Below, one piece after another: positions 14,503-22,922 of a DNA stretch of 64,000 nucleotides. The stretch covers positions 437,975 to 501,974 of the forward strand of contig NZ_LMPD01000002.1 of assembly GCF_001424305.1 (NCBI RefSeq). Direction: 5' to 3'. Source of the stretch: Pedobacter sp. Leaf176 (GTDB lineage Bacteria > Bacteroidota > Bacteroidia > Sphingobacteriales > Sphingobacteriaceae). The notes below the pieces were generated by a model that was not told where the DNA came from, searched no databases, and worked only from the letters and a program-made list of their open reading frames with translations. Made by a program: the position numbers and the translations under genes. How positions within the stretch are numbered: the first letter of the stretch is position 1; each line of letters starts with the position of its first letter.

Positions 14503-15861
14503 CTATTTACCGATACAAAACTTCGTAAAAATGTTCTCAAGCAAATCATCCGTTGTAACAGTGCCTGTAATTTCCCCCAGGTAATGCAGCGCCTGTTTAA
14601 TGTCCATGGCTAAGAAATCAGATGTTACCGGGTTATCTACATTTTCTAAAACGCGATGCAGGGCATTCTCTGTTTGTTTTAAAGCTTCAACATGGCGGAT
14701 ATTGGTCACCAGTGTTTCGCTCGTATTGATGTGGTGTAGATTAACCTGTTCTAAAAGCGTTTCCTTAAGCTCATCAATACCTAGTTTTTCCTTTGCAGAA
14801 ATAAAAACGACCTGTAGCCTGGCAAGTTCCTCTTTTTTCTGTGGTGATAGTAAATCGGCCTTGTTCAATAAAATCAGGTATGGAATTTCAAGTTTTGCCA
14901 AGCCCCGCACCTGTTCTTCAATTTCATCTGTGCTTTGGGCTGCATCTGCCATATAAATAATCAGTTTGGCCTGCTTCATTTTCTCCAGCGTGCGTTCTAC
15001 ACCTAAAGCTTCTATAACATCGGCTGTATCGCGAATGCCTGCCGTATCAATAAAACGGAAAACAATGCCACCAATGGTTAATTCATCTTCAATTGTATCG
15101 CGGGTGGTTCCGGCAATGTCAGAAACAATTGCACGTTCTTCGTTTAATAAAGCATTGAGCAAAGTCGACTTACCAACGTTGGGTTTACCTGCAATCACAA
15201 TTGGAACACCATTTTTAATTACATTACCCAATTCGAAGGAGGATATCAAACGACTTAAAACGTGATTTATCCTCGTAACGAGATTGCGCAATTGCTCCCG
15301 GTTGGCAAATTCGACATCCTCCTCTGCAAAATCCAGTTCAAGTTCTATCATCGAGGCGAAATGAATGAGTTGCTCACGTAGTGCTTTTAATTCATTGGCA
15401 AAACCGCCACGCATCTGCTGCATGGCAACATCGTGCGATGCCTTAGAATTAGAAGCGATTAAATCGGCAACGGCCTCGGCCTGGCTCAAATCAAAGGCGC
15501 CATTTAAAAAAGCACGTAAGGTAAACTCACCGGGTTTAGCAGCCCTTGCCCCTCTACTGATCAATAAATTAATTATCTGCTGAATAATATAATTTGAACC
15601 GTGGCAGGAAATTTCCACAACGTTTTCTTTTGTATAAGATTTTGGTGCAACAAACAACCCAGCTACAACTTCATCAACAATTTGCCCGCCATCTTTTATC
15701 AATCCAAAATGCAAAGTATGCGAATCCTGTTCTTCAAGGTCTTTACCATAAAAAACCGAATTAACTAATGCGATGGCATCCGGCCCCGAAAGGCGGATTA
15801 CACCGATAGCACCCGAACCAGGTGGCGTAGATAAAGCAATAATTGTATCTTGATTAGTCAT
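14503..15861 (-). CDS. mnmE: tRNA uridine-5-carboxymethylaminomethyl(34) synthesis GTPase MnmE
   Basis: GTPase that, with MnmG, modifies the wobble uridine of certain tRNAs. The N-terminal tetrahydrofolate-binding domain begins D-T-I-I-A-L-S-T-P-P-G-S-G-A-I-G. The inserted G domain has G-K-P-N-V-G-K-S-T (P-loop), D-I-A-G-T-T-R-D (switch I), D-T-A-G-I-R (switch II) and N-K-A-D. The C-terminus ends F-C-I-G-K, with the conserved one-carbon-handling cysteine. I use M-T-N-Q-D at 15861; the longer frame from 15882 adds seven residues unlike the family. A -7-like TATTTTTG lies at 15880-15887. The 3' end directly borders the eroded accessory region. Confidence 0.96.
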   Translation of the reverse strand: MTNQDTIIALSTPPGSGAIGVIRLSGPDAIALVNSVFYGKDLEEQDSHTLHFGLIKDGGQIVDEVVAGLFVAPKSYTKENVVEISCHGSNYIIQQIINLLISRGARAAKPGEFTLRAFLNGAFDLSQAEAVADLIASNSKASHDVAMQQMRGGFANELKALREQLIHFASMIELELDFAEEDVEFANREQLRNLVTRINHVLSRLISSFELGNVIKNGVPIVIAGKPNVGKSTLLNALLNEERAIVSDIAGTTRDTIEDELTIGGIVFRFIDTAGIRDTADVIEALGVERTLEKMKQAKLIIYMADAAQSTDEIEEQVRGLAKLEIPYLILLNKADLLSPQKKEELARLQVVFISAKEKLGIDELKETLLEQVNLHHINTSETLVTNIRHVEALKQTENALHRVLENVDNPVTSDFLAMDIKQALHYLGEITGTVTTDDLLENIFTKFCIGK

Positions 15862-16149
15862 ATCGATTGTACCGAATTGCAAAAATAAATTTAATCCTCC
15901 GGTATATCATTAGCCTGAAGTAATTTTTTATTTTAGCCAGTGCATTAAACCCATTTTATCAATAACGGGAAATGGACAACAGAAAATGGAAACTGGAAAC
16001 AGATAATGGGAAATGGATAACCTCTACATTAGACCCATTTGTATAAAAACATCAGGAAATATAATAAACATTGCTTCTGCATCGCATCAATTTACCTCCA
16101 GCTAAAACAATATTAGATCATTCCTGTTTAATGGGGAAACCGGAAACGC

Positions 16150-17277
16150 ATGCTTAATAATTTACCACTTACCGTAAAAAGATCAATAGAATTGCTCGGC
16201 CTTATTGCACTCACAACTGTGATTGTTATAGGTAAGGATATTATTATGCCAATTTTGATGGCATTTTTTATCAGTATCGTATTATTGCCTATATATCGGT
16301 TCCTTAAAAGCAAAAAAGTACCCGAGAGTTTATCCATTATATTTTCCATTCTCGTAGTAGCCCTTTTTGTTGCGCTCATAGTCTGGTTTTTTTCAAACCA
16401 AATCGGCATACTGGTAAAGGATTTCCCGGACATAAAAAGAAACGTAACACAGCACATTAATTCGCTAAGCGACTGGGTAAGTCGAATTACCCATTACAAT
16501 GATAAGCAGCAAAAAGCATTTATACAGGATAAGAGTGATGATTTGATGAACATGGGAACTTCTCTTGCCGGCGGAGCAGCAGTAACACTAAGTGGAATTT
16601 TTGTTTTTATCGGCTTACTTCCGATTTACATTTATTTGATGCTTTTTTATAAAGATATTTTGCTTCGATTTATTTTTATGTGGTTTAAAACAGATGACCA
16701 TCCGAAAGTAAAAGAAGCCATATATGAAACCGAGTCCATCATCAAAAGTTATTTAATTGGCTTGTTGATTCAAGTGACTTACATGACGATTTTGTTGGGT
16801 GGAATTTTGATGCTTATTGGAATTAAACATGCTTTGTTAATTGGGGTAATATTTGCCATCCTTAATCTTATTCCATACGTTGGCGCTTTGATAGGCAATC
16901 TAATTGGCGTTTTATTAACGCTGACTTCTTCACAGGAATTATGGCCGGTTATTACGGTATTGGGTGTAATTGCTTTTGTACAGTTTCTTGACAACAACAT
17001 CCTGATGCCCCGGATCGTAGGGTCGAAAGTTAAAATAAATGCCTTATTTGCTATCCTTGGGGTATTTATTGGCGGCAGCATTGCTGGTATTTCCGGAATG
17101 TTTCTTGCGCTGCCAAGTGTGGCCGTATTAAAAATTATATTTGACCGAACCGAATCATTTAAACAGTGGGGGGTTTTACTGGGCGATGAACGCCCCGCCC
17201 GAAGTCCGATGAGCTTTCCGATATTCAGAAGAAAAAAACCTGTTCCTATTAAGTCGGGAACTGAAAACGAACAATAA
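16150..17277 (+). CDS. AI-2E family transporter (PerM/YdiK-like permease)
   Basis: Polytopic inner-membrane protein of 375 residues. Two hydrophobic helices at the N-terminus (G-L-I-A-L-T-T-V-I-V-I and I-L-M-A-F-F-I-S-I-V-L-L-P) and another pair near residues 60-80 precede a soluble segment, and a helical bundle follows with the family motif N-L-I-P-Y-V-G-A-L-I-G near residue 240. Family members are reported as AI-2 exporters or Na+/H+ antiporters, so substrate is open. The gene follows a 288-bp spacer after mnmE that carries short GGAAA/TGG repeats at 15966-16020, and is 15 bp before a lipoprotein gene on the same strand, so they may be co-transcribed. Confidence 0.85.
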   Translation: MLNNLPLTVKRSIELLGLIALTTVIVIGKDIIMPILMAFFISIVLLPIYRFLKSKKVPESLSIIFSILVVALFVALIVWFFSNQIGILVKDFPDIKRNVTQHINSLSDWVSRITHYNDKQQKAFIQDKSDDLMNMGTSLAGGAAVTLSGIFVFIGLLPIYIYLMLFYKDILLRFIFMWFKTDDHPKVKEAIYETESIIKSYLIGLLIQVTYMTILLGGILMLIGIKHALLIGVIFAILNLIPYVGALIGNLIGVLLTLTSSQELWPVITVLGVIAFVQFLDNNILMPRIVGSKVKINALFAILGVFIGGSIAGISGMFLALPSVAVLKIIFDRTESFKQWGVLLGDERPARSPMSFPIFRRKKPVPIKSGTENEQ

Positions 17278-17292
17278 ACAATTAACACTCTT

Positions 17293-17814
17293 ATGAAAAA
17301 GTTATCCATAATGCTCAGCATCTGGGCCTTATTATTTACGGCATGCAGTTCGTCAGATAAAAAAGAAGAAACAATAGCGAAGAGCGACACAACCCTTTTG
17401 TCAGAAACAAAATCAAGAGACGTTGATCCCATTACGGGAAAAATGATGCTGGTTGGAAATGCAAAACTGGGTCAGCCGATAAATATTAAGTTCTCGGTGT
17501 ATAACAATGCAGATACCGCAGCTAAGTTTTGTAAATGGCATACACCTTTTGAAGGGTTGATGAGTAAATATCTTGATGTTTCTCTGGATGATTATACCCC
17601 GGTTGATTATAAAGGCCCGATGGCCAAACGAGTGATGCCGCCCCCTGGTGATAGCTACACTACATTAAAAAAAGGCGATAGTACCAGCGTTGATTTTAAT
17701 TTGAACGATGCCTATACCATCACCAAACCCGGCGCTTATACAATCAAATACAATTCTGCTACCATTAGTGGTATCATAGTTAAAGACAGCTTAAAAATAA
17801 ACGTATCTAATTAA
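17293..17814 (+). CDS. Lipoprotein resembling the N-terminal domain of M35 proteases
   Basis: A 173-residue secreted lipoprotein. The signal peptide M-K-K-L-S-I-M-L-S-I-W-A-L-L-F-T-A-C-S ends in a lipobox with Cys at about residue 18. The mature part contains K-F-C-K-W-H-T-P-F-E-G-L-M-S, Y-K-G-P-M-A-K-R-V-M-P-P-P-G-D-S-Y and G-A-Y-T-I-K-Y-N, a pattern I recall from the non-catalytic beta domain that precedes aspzincin (M35) protease domains. The zinc-protease domain itself is absent, so enzymatic activity is not expected. It sits 15 bp after the AI-2E family gene. Function unknown; the M35 resemblance is from memory. Confidence 0.75.
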   Translation: MKKLSIMLSIWALLFTACSSSDKKEETIAKSDTTLLSETKSRDVDPITGKMMLVGNAKLGQPINIKFSVYNNADTAAKFCKWHTPFEGLMSKYLDVSLDDYTPVDYKGPMAKRVMPPPGDSYTTLKKGDSTSVDFNLNDAYTITKPGAYTIKYNSATISGIIVKDSLKINVSN

Positions 17815-17883
17815 TTTTAAGATTAATAATTTAAAACCATTGGTCGCTGCCGGATGTTATGACTAATATAAAAAACTAAGAAC

Positions 17884-18084
17884 ATGGGACTATTAAAAAC
17901 AGCAATTATAGGCGCTGCAATTTATGCAGGCGTTAAATATATCACTAAGAAAGATCCGGTTACAGGTAAATCGGTAGTGGACGATTTAAAAGATAAAGCT
18001 CCTGAATGGATGGAAAAAGCCAAAGGTTACAGAGATGAATTTGAAACCCGGACAGCTTATGCTAAAGATGACCTTGGAGTTTAA
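17884..18084 (+). CDS. Small hypothetical protein with N-terminal hydrophobic segment
   Basis: 66 residues: a short hydrophobic start (L-L-K-T-A-I-I-G-A-A-I-Y-A-G-V-K-Y) followed by a charged, helical tail with repeated K/D/E. The layout resembles small YtxH-like or stress-associated proteins of Bacteroidota, but no family is certain. A strong bidirectional terminator begins 21 bp after its stop, which supports a real transcript ending here. It is 70 bp downstream of the lipoprotein gene and may have its own promoter. Confidence 0.6.
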   Translation: MGLLKTAIIGAAIYAGVKYITKKDPVTGKSVVDDLKDKAPEWMEKAKGYRDEFETRTAYAKDDLGV

Positions 18085-18105
18085 AACATCCTATTGACCT
18101 CATCC

Positions 18106-18140
18106 AAAAAGCATCGTTGATTAATTAACGATGCTTTTTT
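18106..18140. terminator. Bidirectional rho-independent terminator
   Basis: GCATCGTT (18111-18118) pairs with AACGATGC (18127-18134) around an 8-nt loop, flanked by A5 on the left and T6 on the right. It separates the convergent small gene (+) and the DUF1810 gene (-), whose stop codon overlaps its right end. Confidence 0.85.
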
Positions 18141-18576
18141 ATGATGAAGGGTTACCAATAATTCGGAGCGTTGCCACATCTTGCTTACCGTGGAAGTATT
18201 TGTCGATTACTTGGAGAAAAACCGGGTCTGTACGATTTATATTAGCAAATAAAGTCATCGAAGATTTGAGCTTCATGTCGTCCGGATAACCAAAAACCTT
18301 GTTGGCATCGTCTTCATTTAACTCAATCAAAACCTGGGTAATTTCGATTAACCTCTTTCCCAGAACAGGATGAGCCAGATAATCTTCAGCCTCTTTAATA
18401 TCTTCTATTGCATAAAATCTTGCCATTTCTGAAAACCCAAGGCCTTTGATTTGTGGAAATACATACCACATCCAATGACTACGCTTTCTTCCTGACTTCA
18501 ATTCAGCCAGCGCATCCTGGTAACTCTTTTCCTGAGCTTGAACAAATCTTTCCAACTTTTTTTCTGATGATGACAT
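18139..18576 (-). CDS. DUF1810 family protein
   Basis: A 145-residue soluble protein of the DUF1810 family. Recognisable conserved features are R-F-V-Q-A-Q near the N-terminus, the K-S-G-R-K-R-S-H-W-M-W-Y-V-F-P-Q-I-K-G-L-G segment at residues 27-47, Y-L-A-H-P-V-L-G-K-R-L, and V-F-G-Y-P-D-D-M-K-L-K-S-S-M-T-L-F. It is compact and has no signal peptide. Molecular role is not established. It is transcribed separately from the TauE/SafE gene upstream, with a 63-bp gap. Confidence 0.85.
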   Translation of the reverse strand: MSSSEKKLERFVQAQEKSYQDALAELKSGRKRSHWMWYVFPQIKGLGFSEMARFYAIEDIKEAEDYLAHPVLGKRLIEITQVLIELNEDDANKVFGYPDDMKLKSSMTLFANINRTDPVFLQVIDKYFHGKQDVATLRIIGNPSS

Positions 18577-18639
18577 GTATTTTTATTAAAAAATTCATCA
18601 ACTTTCAAGCCAGAGACATGGAAAACGTATTTTATTGCG

Positions 18640-19410
18640 TTAAAGGTGTGGCATTAGAATGTCGTACGCAAATCTTAAAATCGTTGCAAAAACAACGATG
18701 AGGAAGAATATCCTGATGAACTTATTCCCTTTCAATAAGGCAAGCTTTGTTCCAAAATGTGCTCCTGTGAGGTTGAAAGCAGCCATAGGGACGGCGTATT
18801 GAAATAAAATATGCCCTGTTGAACTGAAATAGGCGATTGCTGCCAGGTTTGTAGCTATGTTTACAATCTTTGCATGCGCACTCGCTTGTATAAAATCAAA
18901 GCCCAGTACTGTAATAAAAACCAAAATTAAGAACGATCCTGTTCCCGGCCCTATCAATCCGTCGTAAAAGCCAATTAATAAGCCGAAAATCGTAGCCATC
19001 AAAACTTGCGTTTTTACCGAATGATTTTTTTCCAAATGGATGCCAAACTGTTTATTAAAATAGGTATAAATGGCAACGAAAATAAGTACAATTAAAATGA
19101 TGGGCTTAATTATAGCATTATCAATTCTGCTTACGAGAAAAGCGCCGGTAAGGGCGGCAAAAAATGCTGTGGTTGCACAAGCAATTAATACCTTAAAATT
19201 GAATTTAACTTGCCTGGAATACCGGAATGCGGCAATCGTTGTGCCGGCAAGCGAAGGGATTTTTGTTGTGCCCAATAGAGTTGCTACCGGGTAATGTGGC
19301 AAAATGAGTAAAGTAGCCGGCGTTTGCAATAAACCCCCGCCACCCACAATAGCATCTATAAATCCTGCACAGAAAGCAGCAAGGCAAAGTAAAATCAGTT
19401 CATTGATCAT
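18640..19410 (-). CDS. TSUP-family (TauE/SafE) membrane transporter
   Basis: Predicted inner-membrane permease of 256 residues with about eight helices. It opens with L-A-A-F-C-A-G-F-I-D-A-I-V-G-G-G-G-L-L-Q, the glycine-rich first repeat signature of TauE/SafE proteins; the second repeat contains G-L-L-I-G-F-Y-D-G-L-I-G-P-G-T-G-S-F. Family members export sulfite, sulfoacetate or related organosulfur anions. No sulfur-metabolism gene is adjacent, so the substrate is open. The gene reads in the same direction as argS, 57 bp downstream of its stop. Confidence 0.87.
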   Translation of the reverse strand: MINELILLCLAAFCAGFIDAIVGGGGLLQTPATLLILPHYPVATLLGTTKIPSLAGTTIAAFRYSRQVKFNFKVLIACATTAFFAALTGAFLVSRIDNAIIKPIILIVLIFVAIYTYFNKQFGIHLEKNHSVKTQVLMATIFGLLIGFYDGLIGPGTGSFLILVFITVLGFDFIQASAHAKIVNIATNLAAIAYFSSTGHILFQYAVPMAAFNLTGAHFGTKLALLKGNKFIRIFFLIVVFATILRFAYDILMPHL

Positions 19411-19467
19411 TGACCAGGATTTAAGAATTTTAAGATTATAGTATATTCACTATATCTAAAAATCTCC

Positions 19468-21240
19468 TTACATTCTTTCCGGAGAAGTTATTCCTAAAAT
19501 TAACATACCTGTGTGAATAATATCCGCTGTCTTCTTGCTTAAATTTAAACGGAATTGTTTGACGTCAGCATCCTCCGTTTTAACAATTGGCGGTACATCA
19601 TGATAAAACTTATTAAACAACTTGGCAAGCTCATATAAATAATTAGCCAAACTCGCCGGACTATGTGCTTTAGCGGCTAGTTCAATTTCCGAAGGATATT
19701 TTGCTAATAACATAATCATTTCTAACTCCACATCAGAAATTCCTGAAAACTGCTCGCTGTTAACCGCAAACTGATATCCCGCTTTGTTTAACAGCGATTT
19801 TATACGGGCATGCGTATATTGAATGAATGGACCTGTATTTCCCTGAAAATCAATGCTCTCATTGGGATCAAACAACAGACGTTTTTTCGGCTCTACTTTT
19901 AAAAGGAAATATTTTAGAGCGCCTAAACCAATATTTTTATACAATTCAGCTTTATCTTCAGCGGTAAAATCGTTCGTTTTTCCTAATTCTTCGGTTTTTT
20001 CCTGAGCCGTGGCGACCATATCATCGATTAATTCATCCGCATCAACCACAGTTCCCTCGCGACTTTTCATTTTTCCGTTAGGCAAGTCAACCATTCCATA
20101 AGATAAGTGATAAAGACCTTTCGCCCAGCTTTTGCCAAGTTTCTCCAGAATTAAAAACAAAACCTTAAAATGATAATCCTGTTCATTGCCAACGACATAA
20201 ATCGATTCATCCATTCCGAAATCATCAAATTTCATTTTAGCAGTTCCCAAATCCTGGGTAATGTATACCGAGGTTCCATCGGCACGCAAAACAAGTTTCT
20301 GATCTAAACCATCAGCCGTTAGATCTATCCAGACAGAACCGTCTTCTTTTTTAAAGAAAACGCCTTTTTGTAAGCCTTCTTCAACAGTGTCTTTTCCTAA
20401 TAAATAGGTATTGCTTTCATAGTAAAACTTATCAAAATCAACCCCCAGGTTTTTGTATGTTACAGCAAAGCCGTCGTAAACCCAGCCATTCATGGTTTTC
20501 CAAAGCGAAACAACGGCCTCATCTCCCGCTTCCCATTGCTGAAGCATTACCTGAGCCTCTTTAATCAACGGCGCATTCTTTTTTGCTTCCTCTTCAGTTT
20601 GTCCCTGTTCTTTCAAGGCATCAATTTCCTTCTTATACTCTTTATCAAAGGTGACATAGTATTTTCCAACCAAGTGATCACCTTTTAAGCCTGAACTTTC
20701 TGGCGTTTCGCCATTACCCCATTTTTGCCAGGCCAGCATTGATTTACAGATATGGATACCCCTATCATTAACCAGGTTAACTTTCGTCACCTCATAACCG
20801 TAAGCTTTAAGCAATTCTGCAACAGAATAGCCAAGCAAATTATTGCGGACATGCCCTAAGTGTAATGGTTTATTTGTGTTTGGTGAAGAATACTCGACCA
20901 TTACCTTTTTACCATTCGGCTTATAAATACCAAATTCCGGCGATAAAATTTCTTCGTTAAATTGTTTCAGGAAATAGCTTTCTGCAATGCTCAGATTTAA
21001 AAATCCCTTAACAACATTGAAGGCAGTTATCTCAGCAACGTTTTCAACTAAGTATTCGCCGATGGCTTGTGCGGTTTGTTCAGGAGATTTTTTTGAAATT
21101 TTTGTTATCGGAAAAACAACTACCGTTGCCTGACCTTCAAATTCTTTGCGGGTTTCTTGTATATTGATTACGCTTTCTGCTATCTCTTCATTATAAAGTT
21201 GTTTAATTGCATCAAGCGTTGCGGTAATAATAAAATTCAT
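19468..21240 (-). CDS. argS: Arginyl-tRNA synthetase
   Basis: Class I aminoacyl-tRNA synthetase that charges tRNA-Arg. The N-terminal Add-1 domain (residues 1-100) precedes the catalytic signature S-S-P-N-T-N-K-P-L-H-L-G-H (HIGH motif as H-L-G-H). The KMSKS-like loop is G-K-M-K-S-R-E-G near residue 400, and the C-terminal anticodon-binding DALR domain follows with the last residues L-G-I-T-S-P-E-R-M. Length 590 is normal. The ATG at 21240 is followed upstream by a 158-bp region with heptamer repeats that it shares with the divergent arginine deiminase-family gene. Confidence 0.96.
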   Translation of the reverse strand: MNFIITATLDAIKQLYNEEIAESVINIQETRKEFEGQATVVVFPITKISKKSPEQTAQAIGEYLVENVAEITAFNVVKGFLNLSIAESYFLKQFNEEILSPEFGIYKPNGKKVMVEYSSPNTNKPLHLGHVRNNLLGYSVAELLKAYGYEVTKVNLVNDRGIHICKSMLAWQKWGNGETPESSGLKGDHLVGKYYVTFDKEYKKEIDALKEQGQTEEEAKKNAPLIKEAQVMLQQWEAGDEAVVSLWKTMNGWVYDGFAVTYKNLGVDFDKFYYESNTYLLGKDTVEEGLQKGVFFKKEDGSVWIDLTADGLDQKLVLRADGTSVYITQDLGTAKMKFDDFGMDESIYVVGNEQDYHFKVLFLILEKLGKSWAKGLYHLSYGMVDLPNGKMKSREGTVVDADELIDDMVATAQEKTEELGKTNDFTAEDKAELYKNIGLGALKYFLLKVEPKKRLLFDPNESIDFQGNTGPFIQYTHARIKSLLNKAGYQFAVNSEQFSGISDVELEMIMLLAKYPSEIELAAKAHSPASLANYLYELAKLFNKFYHDVPPIVKTEDADVKQFRLNLSKKTADIIHTGMLILGITSPERM

Positions 21241-21297
21241 GGCGTAAAAATAGGATTAAAAGCGGAAAGCTGAAAGGCCAAAGCATAAAGCGATATC

Positions 21298-21362
21298 TTG
21301 ATACCTGATACTTGCTACTTGCTACTCGATACTTGCTACTTGATACTCTCCACACTTGATAC
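21298..21362. repeat. Tandem 7-bp repeats (TTGMTAC) in the argS/arginine deiminase promoter region
   Basis: Seven contiguous heptamers from 21298 to 21346 (TTGATAC, CTGATAC, TTGCTAC, TTGCTAC, TCGATAC, TTGCTAC, TTGATAC), a 9-bp break, then another TTGATAC at 21356-21362. The last unit supplies the -33 element of the promoter for the downstream gene. Two more heptamers occur at 22905-22918, directly before ctlX. Confidence 0.7.
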
Positions 21363-21385
21363 TCCATGAAATTCTAATAGCTTTG
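21355..21385 (+). promoter_or_regulatory. Bacteroidota-type promoter of the arginine deiminase-family gene
   Basis: CTTG (21355-21358), a 19-bp spacer and TAGCTTTG (21378-21385) match the Bacteroidota consensus TTTG-N19-TAnnTTTG. The ATG follows 13 bp later at 21399, so the leader is very short. Confidence 0.6.
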
Positions 21386-21398
21386 TACAACTAAATTT

Positions 21399-22847
21399 AT
21401 GAGCGAGCTAAATCAAAATTTCCAGGTCAACGTAAAAACCGAGATCGGCCGGTTGCGTAAATTGTTAATCCATAGTCCAGACAGTGGACTGGGCAAAGTT
21501 GTTCCATCAAAAGCGCAGGATTGGCTTTTCGAAGATATTGTACATTTGGATACCATCCGGAAAGGTGAATATGATTATTACATCAAACTACTCCTTTATT
21601 TTCTTGATCCCGGAAAAATTAAAGGAAAGCTTGCGAAAATCGATTCAGAAGAGCAAAATCGCAATTTCTACAAACCAAATCATCCTGACTTCCATAATTC
21701 TGCCTCGGTGATAGAGATTCAAAACCTTTTAAGCGAAATGCTGGAAAGTGAATCCATTCGTAGGAAGTTAGTAGCAGCTGTTTGTGCAATTGAAGGTTGT
21801 ACCTACAAAGTACAAATGGAACTTACCAATACCGACCCCAAAGAACTGGCAGAAATTTTTATCTCCGGAACATTGGCGAACGACACGATGATTTTCCCAC
21901 CAATTCCGAACTTAATTTTCACCAGGGACGTTGGTATAACAATAAACAACTATATTTTATTAAATAAGCCGGCAAAAAAAGCCCGTGTGCGCGAAACACT
22001 TTTAATGCGCTACATTTTCTTTAACCACCCGCTTTTCGAAAGCTACAGCAACAACATCCTGGAAATCCCGGATGTGACTATGCACTTTTTACGTCCGGGC
22101 GATGAACCAGCTTTCAGTACCACACTGGAAGGTGGCGACGTGATGATGGTAAGTCCGAACCATGTGCTTATCGGCTGTAGTGAAAGAACATCCGAACATG
22201 GTGCAAATGAAGCCATTAAACTATTATTTGATAATGATGTGGTGGAGAAAGTAACCGTGGTAAAAATTCCAAGCAAGCGTGATTATATGCATCTGGATAC
22301 GGTGTTTACACAGGTTAAACGCAATACATGGGTTATTTTAAATTCCATTGCCCATTCACCAAAGTATAACCCATACGAACCCATTAATTTTCTAAAGGAA
22401 CCTGAGAAACTGGAGGCTACCACCGCCATTCAGTTTACAAAGGCAAACCCACAGGAACCAAAACATTTTGAACATGTGGAGGCTTTATTGAATGATATTA
22501 GTCAGAATGATTTAAAGAGTACGGAGCCCACAAAAATCATTTATAGTGGGAACAATACGTTTCCTTACGATTCGAGGGAACAATGGACAGATTCCTGTAA
22601 CCTGCTGGCGATAAAAGAGGGTGTGGTTTTAGGCTACGACAGAAATGATAAAACTGTTGAAGCTTTTAAGGCAGCTGGTTTTAAAATCATAGACGTAAAA
22701 GACTTAATCCAGGATTTAGAAAGTGGAAAAACAAATACAGATACCATTACAGATACGTTAATTTTAATGCCTTCAGCAGAACTATCCCGTGCCCGCGGCG
22801 GTTTTCATTGTATGAGTTTACCAATTTTAAGAGACGAATTAAGTTAG
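21399..22847 (+). CDS. Arginine deiminase-family hydrolase
   Basis: Guanidino-group hydrolase/amidinotransferase fold, most like arginine deiminase, which turns arginine into citrulline and ammonia. Visible catalytic and binding motifs: F-T-R-D near residue 175, L-E-G-G-D near 250, H-L-D-T-V-F near 305, and the nucleophile Cys in G-G-F-H-C-M-S-L-P-I-L-R-D at the C-terminus. Length 482 is longer than typical ArcA (about 410) because of an N-terminal and middle extension. It is followed after 75 bp by ctlX, which acts on citrulline, so a two-step arginine breakdown is suggested. Whether free arginine is the substrate is not proven. Confidence 0.83.
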   Translation: MSELNQNFQVNVKTEIGRLRKLLIHSPDSGLGKVVPSKAQDWLFEDIVHLDTIRKGEYDYYIKLLLYFLDPGKIKGKLAKIDSEEQNRNFYKPNHPDFHNSASVIEIQNLLSEMLESESIRRKLVAAVCAIEGCTYKVQMELTNTDPKELAEIFISGTLANDTMIFPPIPNLIFTRDVGITINNYILLNKPAKKARVRETLLMRYIFFNHPLFESYSNNILEIPDVTMHFLRPGDEPAFSTTLEGGDVMMVSPNHVLIGCSERTSEHGANEAIKLLFDNDVVEKVTVVKIPSKRDYMHLDTVFTQVKRNTWVILNSIAHSPKYNPYEPINFLKEPEKLEATTAIQFTKANPQEPKHFEHVEALLNDISQNDLKSTEPTKIIYSGNNTFPYDSREQWTDSCNLLAIKEGVVLGYDRNDKTVEAFKAAGFKIIDVKDLIQDLESGKTNTDTITDTLILMPSAELSRARGGFHCMSLPILRDELS

Positions 22848-22922
22848 AAGTTTTAAGTAATACGTGATACGTTTAGACAATAAAAATTAAAGTACCAGAC
22901 AATCTTGATACTTGATACTAAA

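Noticed and set aside
16779..17432. 217-codon frame opposite the AI-2E family gene
   Set aside because: Long but antisense to a gene with clear family motifs; no domain in this frame.
21298..21362. Possible CRISPR or tRNA-like array
   Set aside because: The repeats are 7 bp and contiguous without unique spacers; no cas genes occur in the window.
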